A DNA stretch of 25,574 bases from Vairimorpha apis BRL 01 (GCA_000447185.1 KE647238.1:1-25574); one strand, 5' to 3'. Counted from the stretch's first letter, positions 1 through 9,690 are shown. A program made the numbers and translations. The notes: generated from the sequence alone by a model not told the origin.

Positions 1-612
1 AATAATCACAAAGAGTTTAAATATGAATATTTGTAGAATGATATCATTATAAAATCAAAATATATGATTAATGAAAAAAAATTATAAATAAAAATGTTAA
101 CCGAAATCAGGTTATATCTTGTTTTTTTATAAATTATAAATTATTTTTTTTCTTTTAAAATATATTTATCAACATTTTCATTTCATTTTTTTAATTTTAA
201 TGTAATTTTTATCATAAAAATACAAATATTTAATAAAAATCATAACTTTTAATCTTTTTATTCGTAATATTAAAACATGTTGGTAAAATTATGTTATTTA
301 TAACTTTTAAATAAGAAAAAGATTTATTTTTATTTACTTATTTTAAATATATTGTTAAAAAATTACTTAATGATTATTTAATATTTATTTTTGATTTATA
401 CATTATTTACATAAAAAATTAAATTTTAAATTTTGATTTGTATAAAAAAGTAAAATGTGATATTTGATTTTTTATTGTAAAATGTTATAATATTTTTTAA
501 TTTTTATGATTTTATAATTTAAATATAGAAATTATGACAGTTACGAGAACTAAATTATAAAAAGCGAATGATTTAATAATTTTCAAATGATTTTTGTAGT
601 TTGATAACTTTT
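1..612. other. AT-rich intergenic DNA, no gene seen
   Basis: Almost pure A/T with homopolymer runs. Neither strand shows an open stretch with coding-like composition, a tRNA-like fold or an obvious repeat. The left edge cuts the region, so it may belong to the spacer of a gene outside the window. Confidence 0.6.
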
Positions 613-2012
613 TTAAAAAGTAAATATATAAAAAAATACCATTATGAAATTATATAAAAAAATATTTATAAATTTTTTAGGGTTATTACATAGAATAATC
701 AATTTTTTTGACTTTTTTTATCGAATAGTATCTTTTAATTTTTTTACAAAAAGTTTTTCTTTAGATCTTTTATTAAGACGAAATAATAAATTCGAACTAC
801 ATTCTGGTGATTCAACACTAATGTATAATCTACTAATATCGGTATCAAATTTTTCTTGTTTTCTAATACTAATTTCATATTGTACAACATTTAGTTTTTG
901 ATTTTTTAAATTTTTTTAAAACCATGTAATTTATTGATTTTACTGGATTTTTTCACACCTCTTAATTTATGACTTATAAAATATTTAAAATACCGTTGTC
1001 TTAATAGTGGTTTTTTTTTGAAGTTAACCATACGTTGAGATTCTTTAAAGAAGTTATGGTTATTTTCTTTATATTTTTTATTTGTCAAAAAAGGATTACC
1101 TTCACGTTTATTATAATTAGGAATTAATTCAACCAAATCATCATTAATTGTAGGATAATAAAAGTTTCTGTTCAAAAATTTTATAAAAATATTTTCTAAA
1201 ATAGAACTTGATTTTTATCCTTTTTATTTACTTTTTCTAAAAAATCATTATTTTCTTCAATTTTTAAACTCAAAATATGATCAATAAATTTTTCACATAT
1301 TTTAATATTTTTTAATTCATCATTATTGTTTTTGTTTTTTCCATAAATTTTTGAAGTTAATCCAAGTTCAATATCTTCATCACATTTTCTAAACTCAGTA
1401 AAATCGTTAACATTTGATAAATTACCATTATAATTATAATGAACATAGCTACTTTTTTCTTTTTGTTCATTTACTGAAACATTATAATCATTTAAATTAA
1501 AATTATTATTTTCATTGTTAATATCAATTTCATTACTTTTTTTGCAATATAAATCATTAAGTAAGATACTTTCGTTTTTTTATTATCAATATAAGTAGAT
1601 TCATCAATAAAATATTGTAATATTTTATTTATTTTTTTGTATCATTTTCTAAAATCAGTTTAGAATATAAATAAATAACAAAAATTTTAAATCCTTCTAA
1701 GTCTTAAATCTCAAGTTCATTTAAATACGCATACAATTGATCAGAATACTCTCTTGTTAATGATTTTAAAATAAACATAATAGCGTAGCAATTTAATTGA
1801 ATGTTATTTTTATTTGTTTCTTTTTTACTATCAAAATAAATATTTATACTTTTTTCGATAAAATTATTTAATAATTTCATATCCAAATTTTTTGTTCCTT
1901 TAGTATTATATAATACTTTTTTCGTAAATAACCAATATATTACTAAAGAACCGATTAAAACTATTGATATTATAGTTAATAATAAAATTATACATAAACT
2001 TTTTGTTACCAT
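613..2012 (-). pseudogene. decayed gene for an N-terminally anchored membrane protein
   Basis: Read on the minus strand from ATG at 2012, the first 102 codons are open. They begin with a strong hydrophobic segment at about residues 7-30 (CIILLLTIISIVLIG...), a signal anchor, followed by a Lys/Asn-rich domain. Coding-like sequence then continues beyond a TAA at 1704-1706. The same frame goes on for about 24 codons (DLEGFKIFVIYLYSKL...) to a TAA at 1629. The frame changes near 1625-1635 and again near 1572-1578 (both A-runs), near 1205-1215, and in an A-run at about 905-925. The open pieces chain in one order and have the same Asn/Lys/Glu-rich make-up as the intact genes here. Coding character fades after a TAA at 718-720, though that frame stays open to 613. 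The original protein was about 430-460 residues. The product is not recognised. No CCC motif precedes the ATG. Homopolymer sequencing errors could explain some frame changes, but not the three in-frame stops. Confidence 0.7.
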
Positions 2013-2455
2013 AATCAAAAAATATATTTTTCTTATTTATAATTAATGATAGATCATCATTGTATATTTATAATTACTGATATGTTTATTTTATTATTTT
2101 GAAAAAAAAAATATTATAAAGATTAAGAACATTTTATAATATTTTTGCAAAACTTTTGAATTTAAGTATATATCAAAAATAAATTTCATATTATTTTAAT
2201 TTACAGTTAGGAATCTTGATGAAATTTTATTGTGTTTATATACATTAAACTTTACAAATAAGAATTATATTCTGATTAGTCATTTTTAAGATAGTTATTC
2301 TATTTTTTAAATTCTAAGTCAATTTCTTTTTAATAATAAAAAATGTACTTTACTTCTTAATAATTTGAAATTAATTTTAATAATTTTTTCAATTATTTAA
2401 ATCTATATGCGTATAAAAAATATCAATATTAAAAAAAAGATTATTTAATGAAACT

Positions 2456-2612
2456 TCTTTTCATTTTTTCATAGTTCTTATTTTTTACACTAATTACTTG
2501 TAACCATCAGATATTCCTTTAATTTAACTTTCGTCAGCTCAATATTGTCAATTCCACTACCGCCTTCTTCAAGTCATTTTAGTAATCCAAAGAGATACTT
2601 TCCATTGTTTTA
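2456..2612 (-). repeat. relic repeat copy A, transposase-like coding remnant
   Basis: The minus strand of this stretch aligns along its whole length with the plus strand of 9546-9690, at roughly three quarters identity by eye, sharing blocks such as GTAGTGGAATTG, AATATTGAG and TGTAAAAAATAA. One frame reads EEGGSGIDNIELTKVKLKEY without a stop. The pattern GG-x-GI-xx-IE-x-TK resembles the stretch around the first catalytic acidic residue of ISXO2/Merlin-type transposases (usually GGxGxxVEIDE). That resemblance is my inference from memory of the family and is weak. The GC content is above that of the surroundings. Stops on both sides show it is non-functional. Confidence 0.5.
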
Positions 2613-3534
2613 AATACAGTTTGAGTTATCATAAAAGCTACGTTTTTTAAATATAATCATTTTATATTATAAATAATCACAAACTTGAACTTTATTTTTT
2701 TTATATATATTAAATTTCTAAATTATTTAAAATTTTATAAACCAAAAAATTACTACTGTATAATAAAATTTTGTCAATACATCCAAAGCTTTATTTTTTT
2801 TTAAAAAGACTTTGTTTGATATAGTTTATTTTATACTTAAAAATTTATTATGTGATTTTTTTGCAATAAATTTAAAATTCAAAAAGCTCTTAAACAAAAT
2901 ACATTATTCGACATAGTTCATAGTTAATTTCATATTTAATACTTTTATTTATAAGATTATAAACGAATTTATACTGTTCATGTCCTGCAATTAATAATTG
3001 ATATGTAAAGGCTAATCTTTACATAAATTTTTATAATAGTATAAAATAAAATACTGATATATTAAAGATGATAAATCAAAAAATTTTATTAAACAATGTG
3101 GTAGCTATTATACCATTATTAGAATATTAATGATTATATTATAAATGTATTACATATTTAAAATACATCACTGATATATAAATTTTAATTAATTTTACTG
3201 AAAATCGCTTAAATTTTTAAACAGAATATATAACTCTAAAATAACACATATGTATGTCTAAAGTGTCTCAAAGATCGAAATAAATAAATATATGTATTTT
3301 ATTATTTATTTATTTTTTAACGACTTAATTGACTATAAAAAATATTTTTATTTAAATAAAGAAACTCTTTCTATGTATTTGTTATAAATTATTGATGTCA
3401 AATTGTTGATTAATATATTCTTTTTTTTTATATTTATATATAAAGCAAATTTAACCTCTATATTTTTTCATTAAAATATTTATTAATTTCTTAATTGTGT
3501 AGAATATTTAGAAATAAATAATTTAATGAATTAT

Positions 3535-3760
3535 AGATTGTCTTTTTCCTTTTGTCTCTTTAACTTACGCTTCCTCACTAACAATCATAGGTTTTATATT
3601 TTCAGCTATTATATGTTGTTTTTAAGGTAAAATGTTTGTCTCTATATTATTTCTCACTTTATCTTTATTCTTAATTTTACTTGAAATAATGTTATAATAA
3701 GCTTCTATATGTTCTTTTCCATCAACTTTCTTAAGTCATAGCCTTGTCTTCGGTCAGAAA
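3535..3760 (-). pseudogene. short coding-like relic, product unknown
   Basis: The minus strand has an open stretch reading KKVDGKEHIEAYYNIISS followed by KIKNKDKVRNNIETNILP, then one stop, then another 20 or so open codons in the same frame. Base composition is less A/T-rich than the flanks and the amino acids are balanced, unlike random translation here. There is no ATG start. It could be an internal piece of a dead gene or of a transposable element. I do not recognise it. Confidence 0.35.
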
Positions 3761-3862
3761 TTAAATATAAAAATTTTTAATTTTTATTTTGTAAATATGT
3801 ATTTATTTTAGGTTAGTAGATAAATTATAGATACAATTACAATATATTTAAAAAAATTTAAT

Positions 3863-4582
3863 TTAGACGTTATTAGATGGAATAGGATTAAATTTTTTCT
3901 TACTTTTATAAAAACATATTCCACATGTTAATAAAACAACAAAGAAGAGTAAAAATAAACTTATATATAAAATTGTATATATGGAAATGCTATTCGTAAA
4001 ATCATAATCTATATTAAATATAATATTACTGTTGGTTGATCTTAATCCATCGTCTTCAATTAGATTAAAAGAAGATTCATATATTGTATTGTTTTTTGGT
4101 TTATCTATTATAAAATTATTTATTTCTTTAGTAGTTTGTTCAGCGGTTGATGTTAATTCGTGATAAAATTTAAAACTTTTATCTCTTAAATTATGTTCCG
4201 AGCATAAAAAATCCTTTTCTAATTCTGATAAATTATTATTTTGATTATTAGTTAGATAATTTTTTTTATATATATTGGAAAAAATACTATTTTTTAAACA
4301 TGTATTCAATTTTTTACATAAAAATTGTATCCAATTATTTAGAGATGTAAAATTATTACATCTAAAAAGAGTTTGATTATCGTTTGAATTAACTATAAAA
4401 TTTGAATAATTATGATCGTTGGTTGTCAAAAAAATATTATTATTTTCACAATTGGCTTCATTTGTATTTATAATTACTGCTTCAACTTTATCAAAAAGTT
4501 CTGAACAATGAATTTTGGAATTTTTTAAATATTCATATTCAGAAAATGAGCAATCATCAAGAAAATTATAACATTTATCCAT
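3863..4582 (-). CDS. single-span membrane protein, function unknown
   Basis: A complete 239-residue reading frame. The ATG at 4582 directly follows AACCCT, the CCC-type context shared with other genes here, which supports this start. There is one strong membrane span at about residues 200-225 (IYTILYISLFLLFFVVLLTC), followed by a short basic tail (KSKKKFNPIPSNNV). No N-terminal signal peptide is visible. The first 199 residues are hydrophilic and Asn/Ser-rich, with eight cysteines (4, 11, 26, 45, 75, 89, 95, 127) and several N-x-S/T sequons. This is contradictory: a C-terminal anchor without a signal peptide suggests a cytosolic N-terminal domain, whereas the cysteines and sequons suggest an extracellular one. 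I see no SNARE heptad pattern. It stands alone, with more than 1 kb of spacer on each side. Family not recognised; probably lineage-specific. Confidence 0.85.
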   Translation of the reverse strand: MDKCYNFLDDCSFSEYEYLKNSKIHCSELFDKVEAVIINTNEANCENNNIFLTTNDHNYSNFIVNSNDNQTLFRCNNFTSLNNWIQFLCKKLNTCLKNSIFSNIYKKNYLTNNQNNNLSELEKDFLCSEHNLRDKSFKFYHELTSTAEQTTKEINNFIIDKPKNNTIYESSFNLIEDDGLRSTNSNIIFNIDYDFTNSISIYTILYISLFLLFFVVLLTCGICFYKSKKKFNPIPSNNV

Positions 4583-4588
4583 AGGGTT
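4583..4588 (-). promoter_or_regulatory. CCC-type start motif
   Basis: On the minus strand AACCCT abuts the ATG of the gene ending at 3863. CCC or GGG trinucleotides just before the ATG are a known feature of many microsporidian genes. Confidence 0.6.
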
Positions 4589-6027
4589 TATTGATTTATG
4601 AATTATTTATTTTTTAATATAAATTTTAATTAAAAAAAATACAATATTTTTATTTTTAAAATTTTTATTTTATTATTCTACATAACTAAGTATTACAAAT
4701 CTTTTATTTTTTAAAAAAACTAATCATCTTTTTTAATTTATTTTTATTTTTAAATGAAAATATGTTTTAACTTATTAACTAATAACATTTGATATTGTTT
4801 CAATTGTTAATAAATAATTATAAATTTGTCTGTAAAAATACGAATTATATTTTAAAAAATAAATATATTACAATAAAATAATTTCATCATAAAATCAAAT
4901 ATTCTTTAATGTAAGTTAAATTTATTATATATATATAAATATATCTTACAAGCAAATATCATTGTTAATTTGTAAAAATTTAAGTTAATTACTTAAAAGT
5001 TTTAATTTTTTTTTCATTTCATATATAATTTTATTGAATTTAATTCTATAATAAATTTATAACTTTTGTTTTATTTAATTTATTCGTCTTTTTATTGTTA
5101 TTAAATAAATTATAACATATTTTTGGTTTGTTTATAACAATTTTTAAAAAATTTAATCTATTTTATTATGATCATTAATTTATATAAAATACAGACGTAA
5201 ATTTTAAAGTTTGTTAATTTTCTAAAAAAAATTAATTTTATGATCTATTTTCATAAAATATTTTTTTACATGATAATAATATTAATTTAAATATAAAAAA
5301 ATTATTTTTGTAATATATTTTAAAACATTTTAAGCATATAATAATATTTAACATTATATTTAAAAAAAATTTTATAATTCTATATAATTTAATTTATAAA
5401 AAATAAATATAATGTTTGAAAACCATAAATATAAAGTTTGAAAACCATAAATATAAATTTATAATATATGAAGTTTAAATATTTTTCATCCTGTTAATTA
5501 TATAAATGTTATATTTACGTAAAATCAATTTAATAATTTTTTAATAAATTATAATAATTATTATTAGATTTAAACAATTAATCATTATATTTTTCAAAAT
5601 GAATATTATTTTATTTTATTATTAAATATTTCAAATATTTCTATTGTGATATTTTATTATGTTATCATTTTTTAAATAAATATTATTATTATGTATTAAA
5701 AAATAAACATCTTGTTATGTATAAAAAAAAACTTAATATGTTATTTTAAATTATGCTATTTTAAATCTATTAATTTTGTTTTTATGATTATCAAAAATGT
5801 TATATATTAGATTTTAAATTAAAAAGCTTAATTTTTTCTTGAAATAAACATATATACTTATTTATTTAATAATTACTTATATATGTTAATAACAAAATTC
5901 AAAAAAAATATGAAAGAATTTTTTGAATTATATAATAATAATAGTTTAAGTCTGTATTTAAAAATTAACTTATGAAAAAATTTAAAAGTTTTTAAAATTC
6001 AAAATGTATAAAAATAATATATTCTTA
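4589..6027. other. AT-rich intergenic DNA
   Basis: No coding-like stretch on either strand. It contains the 22-bp tandem duplication at 5414-5457. Its right end is the original upstream region of the pseudogene at 7596-8560, now separated from it by the retrotransposon insertion. Confidence 0.5.
5414..5457. repeat. 22-bp perfect tandem duplication
   Basis: The unit gtttgaaaaccataaatata plus aa occurs twice head to tail (5414-5435 and 5436-5457) with no mismatch. The exact identity in fast-drifting A/T spacer suggests a recent slippage duplication. Confidence 0.85.
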
Positions 6028-6046
6028 TATTCTAATAAACCCAAAT
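6028..6046 (+). repeat. left copy of a 19-bp target-site duplication
   Basis: TATTCTAATAAACCCAAAT occurs here and, base for base, at 7579-7597. The two copies bracket exactly the retrotransposon fragment between them, as expected for a duplication made on insertion. Confidence 0.85.
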
Positions 6047-7578
6047 TGATGGTGAGCGAGACTAAGGAATTTTTTAGAAAAGTAGGACTTGAGATGAATA
6101 TAAACAAATCATCAACTAACTATGTAATCTGTGAGGATGATGCTAAACTTTTAGAGTCACACGAGGAAATAAGTATCTTGGTATCACAGAAAGCAGAGTT
6201 GTTGAAAATTTGAAGAATACAATAGAAAATTGTAAAGTTTATCGAGTCCCGTGTTGAAACTTTATGTAAAACAAGACTTAATGAAAAAAATTTAATATGA
6301 CCAGTAAACGAATATGCTATCTCTCTAATAAATAATTTTGTTGGAATTGTGGAAATAGAGCCAGACCAGTTATAGAGTATAGATGATGGTATTAGTAGTA
6401 TTTTAATCGAAAACCATGTACATCAACAAAACGCGTGCAAAGAAAGGTTGTACTTACCAAGGAATAAGCTAGGAAGAGGCCTGAATAGTGTTGAGTTGAA
6501 ATGTGAACGTATGCTTTTTCAATTCAATAATACTTTAAGATCAAACCAGGAAATATTTCTGAGGAGAAAAGTAATTCTTTAAATCGAGAGCAATGGAAAT
6601 ACACATCTCTCGAAAATCGAAGGCTTTAAAAAATAAATACAATATTGAAGAACCACTTTCGATTAAGTTGCTTGATGAAGCACAAAAGACTTCCCTGTAT
6701 AGTGATATATCAAAAAAATCAAATCACTCAAAACTATACAGGATAAGAAACGACCCTTTGATATCCATCAAGGAATCTTCAACTTGGCATAAGCATGGAA
6801 ACATGCAACCTTGAGAGGAAGGAGCACTTTGTATATTGCAGGACAGGAATATCTTTTTATAAAAAGGAATTAAATGTCCTTATTGTAGAGACAAATACAA
6901 GTCAGTAGAACATATGGCTACCCATGTGATATAATGCTGTCACATGACTATATGAGGAGGCATAACGAAGCTTTGAGGTGTATACATCTCCAGCTTTGCA
7001 TTTATTATGGCCTTACAAAGTCTAAGAAAATAAGGAACCACTCATTGCAAGAATGCACGTCAAATAAAAATGTATAAATCCGGATATATACTAGAATACC
7101 CACAGGTATTAAGCTAAAGTACAATTAATCTTATGTTTTTATATTAAATATAATAAAAAAGGAAATTTTAATAGTCGAGGTAGGAATTACAAGATTTGAC
7201 AACCTTCGGACGGTCGAAACAGAAAAAAAGCACAAGTACGATTTGATAGTAAATCACTGTGGATCAATGAATGGTTACAAAATAGGATAATACCATAGGT
7301 CATTACATGGGAAGAAATTACAACAACCTTTCACAAAAAATATAGGAGTGAATTAAATATAGACAGCCGAACACAAGCATATATACAAGCTAGAGTACTA
7401 AAAATGACTTTAGAATGTATCTTAATGGAAGCCCTCAGAGGCGAACATATTACTGAAGAAGAACAGTTGGTACGGAGAAGGAATTGAAGGAACAAACTGT
7501 GTACAAAAGTTAACTTAATTCTAATTGTGATAATATATAAATACATATAATACAAGTATACCCTAAATAAATATTTTC
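6047..7578 (+). mobile_element. 5'-truncated RLE-type non-LTR retrotransposon (copy 1)
   Basis: This is clearly more GC-rich than its surroundings and coding-like on the plus strand through stops and frame changes. In order I read: the end of a reverse transcriptase just after the catalytic block (FFRKVGLEMNINKS, 6067 onward; then YLGITESRVVENLK after a frame change near 6172); a region typical of these elements (LYLPRNKLGRGLNSVELKCE, about 6450-6505); ESSTWHKHGNMQP (about 6775-6812); a CCHC-type zinc motif, CPYC at 6875-6886 with VEHMATHV and a Cys near 6935, then RRHNEALRCIHLQL; a restriction-like endonuclease with RIPTGIKLKYN (7093 onward), VEVGIT (7174 onward) and KHKYDL (7228-7245); and the C-terminal AYIQARVLKMTLE. 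This domain order is that of R2/R4/Dong-type elements. Everything up to the RT active site is missing, as in target-primed 5' truncation. It ends in an A/T-rich tail shared with copy 2. Non-functional. Confidence 0.85.
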
Positions 7579-7597
7579 TATTCTAATAAACCCAAAT
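7579..7597 (+). repeat. right copy of the 19-bp target-site duplication
   Basis: Identical to 6028-6046. It contains the CCC motif and overlaps the first two bases of the ATG at 7596-7598, so the insertion hit the start region of the downstream gene. Confidence 0.85.
7590..7595 (+). promoter_or_regulatory. CCC-type start motif of the dead gene
   Basis: ACCCAA lies directly before ATG at 7596, the same arrangement as in the intact genes. It is duplicated at 6040-6045 by the retrotransposon insertion. Confidence 0.5.
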
Positions 7598-8560
7598 GGC
7601 TAATAAAGAACAAGTTACACAAAAAGATATTAAAATTTTAATTAAGAATTAGAAAAAAAGCTAGGTTTATTTAGTATTTTTTAAAACCATTCAGTGTTAA
7701 ATTATAATTTACAAAAAAACTTTTTATTTTATCTTCTTTATATCTTCTCTATTATTTATATTTTATCTTAATGTTTCATGTATTTTTTCTTTATATTATT
7801 TTAAATTTATTTTTGTTATTTGTCGTTTTAGAAAATTTTTTAAAAAAAATAAATTAACTGATAATTAAATAAATAAATAAAAATATTTTATATGTGAATA
7901 TACATTATTTCAAAAAATAAAAAACAAAAAGCTGCATTTGAACACAAATTTAAACTTTACGTAGAAAAGATAATGATTTAAAAAAAAATTAAATAGAAAA
8001 GGATAATTTACAAGTGATAACACAAAAAATTTCAGTTGGTGATGCCATGAAAACAGTTTAATGTAAAAATTATGCTAATAAATGTTGTAATTAAGGATTA
8101 ATTGTAAATTTGTTCATGATACTGTTAAAAAAGTTGAAAAATTATCTAATATCGATAAAATAAGCCTAAACATGTTTGTAGATTTTTAATTGATACGCTT
8201 AATCTAAAGAATATAGCGTAAACTAAAAACTTTCTTTTCTAAATATTCAGATATTTACAAGCTTATAGATTTAAAAGTAGATATTTAAATAAAACTTAGC
8301 TTGGAGGAGTATTTAAAATTAGTAATCTATCTTTGGGTAATAATTTGACACCAAAACTGAGAAAATTTTAAAATAAAGAAAGATTAAAAGATCAAATGTG
8401 AAAAATTATTAAAAAAGTTTGATGCTATTGACTCGGTTAAAAGTTGAAAAAATTATTTAAAAATAGTTTATTCATGTTTATGTATGACGACACATCAGTT
8501 AAATTGAAATATAATGAAAGATGTTATTCTGAAGATGAAGAATTTATTTTATTGTCTTAA
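7596..8560 (+). pseudogene. decayed membrane-protein gene hit by retrotransposon insertion
   Basis: From ATG at 7596 the frame reads MANKEQVTQKDIKILIKN then TAG. It stays coding-like past three early stops into a long hydrophobic stretch (FYFIFFISSLLFIFYL and more, about 7720-7830) ending in a basic run (RFRKFFKKNK): one or two membrane spans. After frame changes further coding-like pieces follow, including KAAFEHKFKLYVEKIMI (about 7929-7979), FVHDTVKKVEKLSNIDK, LEEYLKLVIYLW and a plausible C-terminus, CYSEDEEFILLS, with TAA at 8558-8560. The original protein was about 320 residues: a short cytosolic N-terminus, membrane span(s) and a Lys/Asp-rich domain. The start context is the CCC motif duplicated by copy 1 of the retrotransposon, which now separates the gene from its original upstream DNA. 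Decay is advanced (more than ten stops). Product not recognised; the layout recalls the dead gene at 613-2012, but I see no sequence match. Confidence 0.65.
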
Positions 8561-8666
8561 AATAAAATTTAATGTATGTTTCTATAAAAATACTTATTTT
8601 AATATTTAAAATAATGCATAACTATGCAATAATTTAATTATCATAAATTTATATAAAATGTATCTT

Positions 8667-8684
8667 TTATTTCACCATTTTTAG
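8667..8684 (+). repeat. left copy of an 18-bp target-site duplication
   Basis: TTATTTCACCATTTTTAG matches 8889-8906 (TTATTTCACCTTTTTCAG) at 16 of 18 positions. The two bracket retrotransposon copy 2. Confidence 0.7.
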
Positions 8685-8888
8685 ACATAAGTCCAAGCCA
8701 GAGTGCTTATTATGACCCTAGATAGTTTTTCTATAGAATCCCGATGAGGCAAACACATTACAGAAAATGAATATTAGGTTAATGAGAAACAAAATTCTGA
8801 ATCACATACTTGCGAACGTCGCTCTATATCTACTTGTGATAATATATAAATAATTGAAATAACACTATCTTTTAATAAATATTTAATA
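8685..8888 (+). mobile_element. 3'-end fragment of the same non-LTR retrotransposon (copy 2)
   Basis: Aligns with the last about 200 bases of copy 1 (from about 7377). Shared landmarks include the stretch matching AYIQARVLKMTLE (AGTCCAAGCCAGAGTGCTTA against ATACAAGCTAGAGTACTAAA), GAGGC(A/G)AACA(C/T)ATTAC, and an identical TTGTGATAATATATAAATA (8835-8853 here), followed by similar tails ending near TAAATAAATATTT. Extreme 5' truncation leaves only the C-terminal coding end and the 3' UTR. Duplicated flanks mark it as a separate insertion rather than a broken piece of copy 1. Confidence 0.75.
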
Positions 8889-8906
8889 TTATTTCACCTT
8901 TTTCAG
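8889..8906 (+). repeat. right copy of the 18-bp target-site duplication
   Basis: TTATTTCACCTTTTTCAG, two mismatches from 8667-8684. The mismatches suggest an insertion older than copy 1, whose duplication is still exact. Confidence 0.7.
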
Positions 8907-9545
8907 TCATCTCACTTAAATCCATATTTTTCAAAATTAAAAAATAAAAAAATTTCACTTAGAATTATATCACATTCCGTATTCATAATAATTACATATT
9001 CCTTTATAATGTTTTATATTTTATTATAAGTTCACATTATTCCTATTTTTTTCTCTAAATAGTTATCATATTAAATTTTATAAATATCTTATTCAATGTA
9101 CGATGAATTTTTTAAAGCATCAGAGTATTGTTTCTTTTTTTTTAATTGATAGTTGGACTTTTATGTTAATAAAAATATTTTGAATCTACAAAAATTTTAC
9201 GTATTTCTCTTCATTTTCAACTTTTATAAATACATTTGTAAAGATAAAATAGGGTAGTTTTATAAAAATTATCTATGTTTAAATTTTAATTATTTAAAAG
9301 AACTTTTTATTAAATCTAAACAAATTTTAAATTATTTTTTTAAGGTTTTAAAATTTTCATGAAAATGTAAAAAAAAAATTACATTCTATTTGCAAATGAG
9401 TTTGTATTTTTTTATAAATGTAAAACACACATAAATATTTTTGTTCAAACATGGGATTGATTAAAGACTACATACTTTAAACAGTCTTTAAAAATAGTAA
9501 TCTCAAATAGTATGGAAGCTTACTATACAGCTCTATTCTAAAAAA

Positions 9546-9690
9546 AACTATGGAGAGTATTACTCTTGACTATAAAATAGGATATGAAGAAAGCAGTAGT
9601 GGAATTGGTAATATTGAGTCGATGTAAGTTAGATTAAAAGAAGAACTTATGAATAATATTAATTGTTGTAAAAAATAATAACATTGAAAG
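9546..9690 (+). repeat. relic repeat copy B, transposase-like coding remnant
   Basis: Plus-strand partner of the minus-strand relic at 2456-2612. One frame reads GYEESSSGIGNIESM, a stop, then VRLKEELMNNINCCKK, matching EEGGSGIDNIELTKVKLKE of copy A position by position. Coding-like sequence may extend upstream to about 9440 (MEAYYTALF precedes the shared block). With only two decayed copies its full length and ends are unknown. Confidence 0.5.

Larger units (their letters stand above)
2013..3862. other. gene-poor spacer with two short coding-like relics
   Basis: Apart from the relics listed at 2456-2612 and 3535-3760 I see only A/T-rich DNA. Bases 2860-3010 read on the minus strand have weakly coding-like pieces broken by stops, possibly an extension of the 2456 relic. 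I could not support a gene. Confidence 0.5.

Noticed and set aside
644..901. Plus-strand open frame of 85 codons
   Set aside because: It is Phe/Leu/Ser-rich, the signature of a reverse-complemented A-rich coding strand. The minus strand here reads as part of the dead gene (VVQYEISIRKQEKFDTDISR).
906..1175. Separate minus-strand gene of 89 codons
   Set aside because: It has no ATG; the apparent start is TTG. It continues coding-like sequence from upstream pieces (SILENIFIKFLNRNFYYP), so it is one segment of the dead gene at 613-2012.
905..1640. Programmed frameshifting joining the open pieces
   Set aside because: Several frame changes plus in-frame stops in one gene are not plausible as recoding; decay or homopolymer errors are simpler.
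1704..2012. Intact short membrane protein of about 102 residues
   Set aside because: Possible as a truncated product, but coding-like sequence continues in the same frame after its TAA, so it is better read as the 5' part of a pseudogene.
3278..3315. Inverted repeat AAATAAATAAATA / TATTTATTTATTT
   Set aside because: It is only 13 bp per arm and built of simple AAAT repeats, which is expected by chance here.
6004..6213. 69-codon gene starting at ATG 6004
   Set aside because: Its first 14 codons lie in the host DNA and target duplication; the rest is the RT tail of the retrotransposon. Chance fusion.
6593..6814. 73-codon gene starting at ATG 6593
   Set aside because: It is an internal open piece of the retrotransposon polyprotein between the LGRGLNSVE block and the zinc motif.
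7331..7555. Minus-strand frame of 74 codons
   Set aside because: It is antisense to the conserved C-terminus of the retrotransposon, and its composition is that of a shadow frame.
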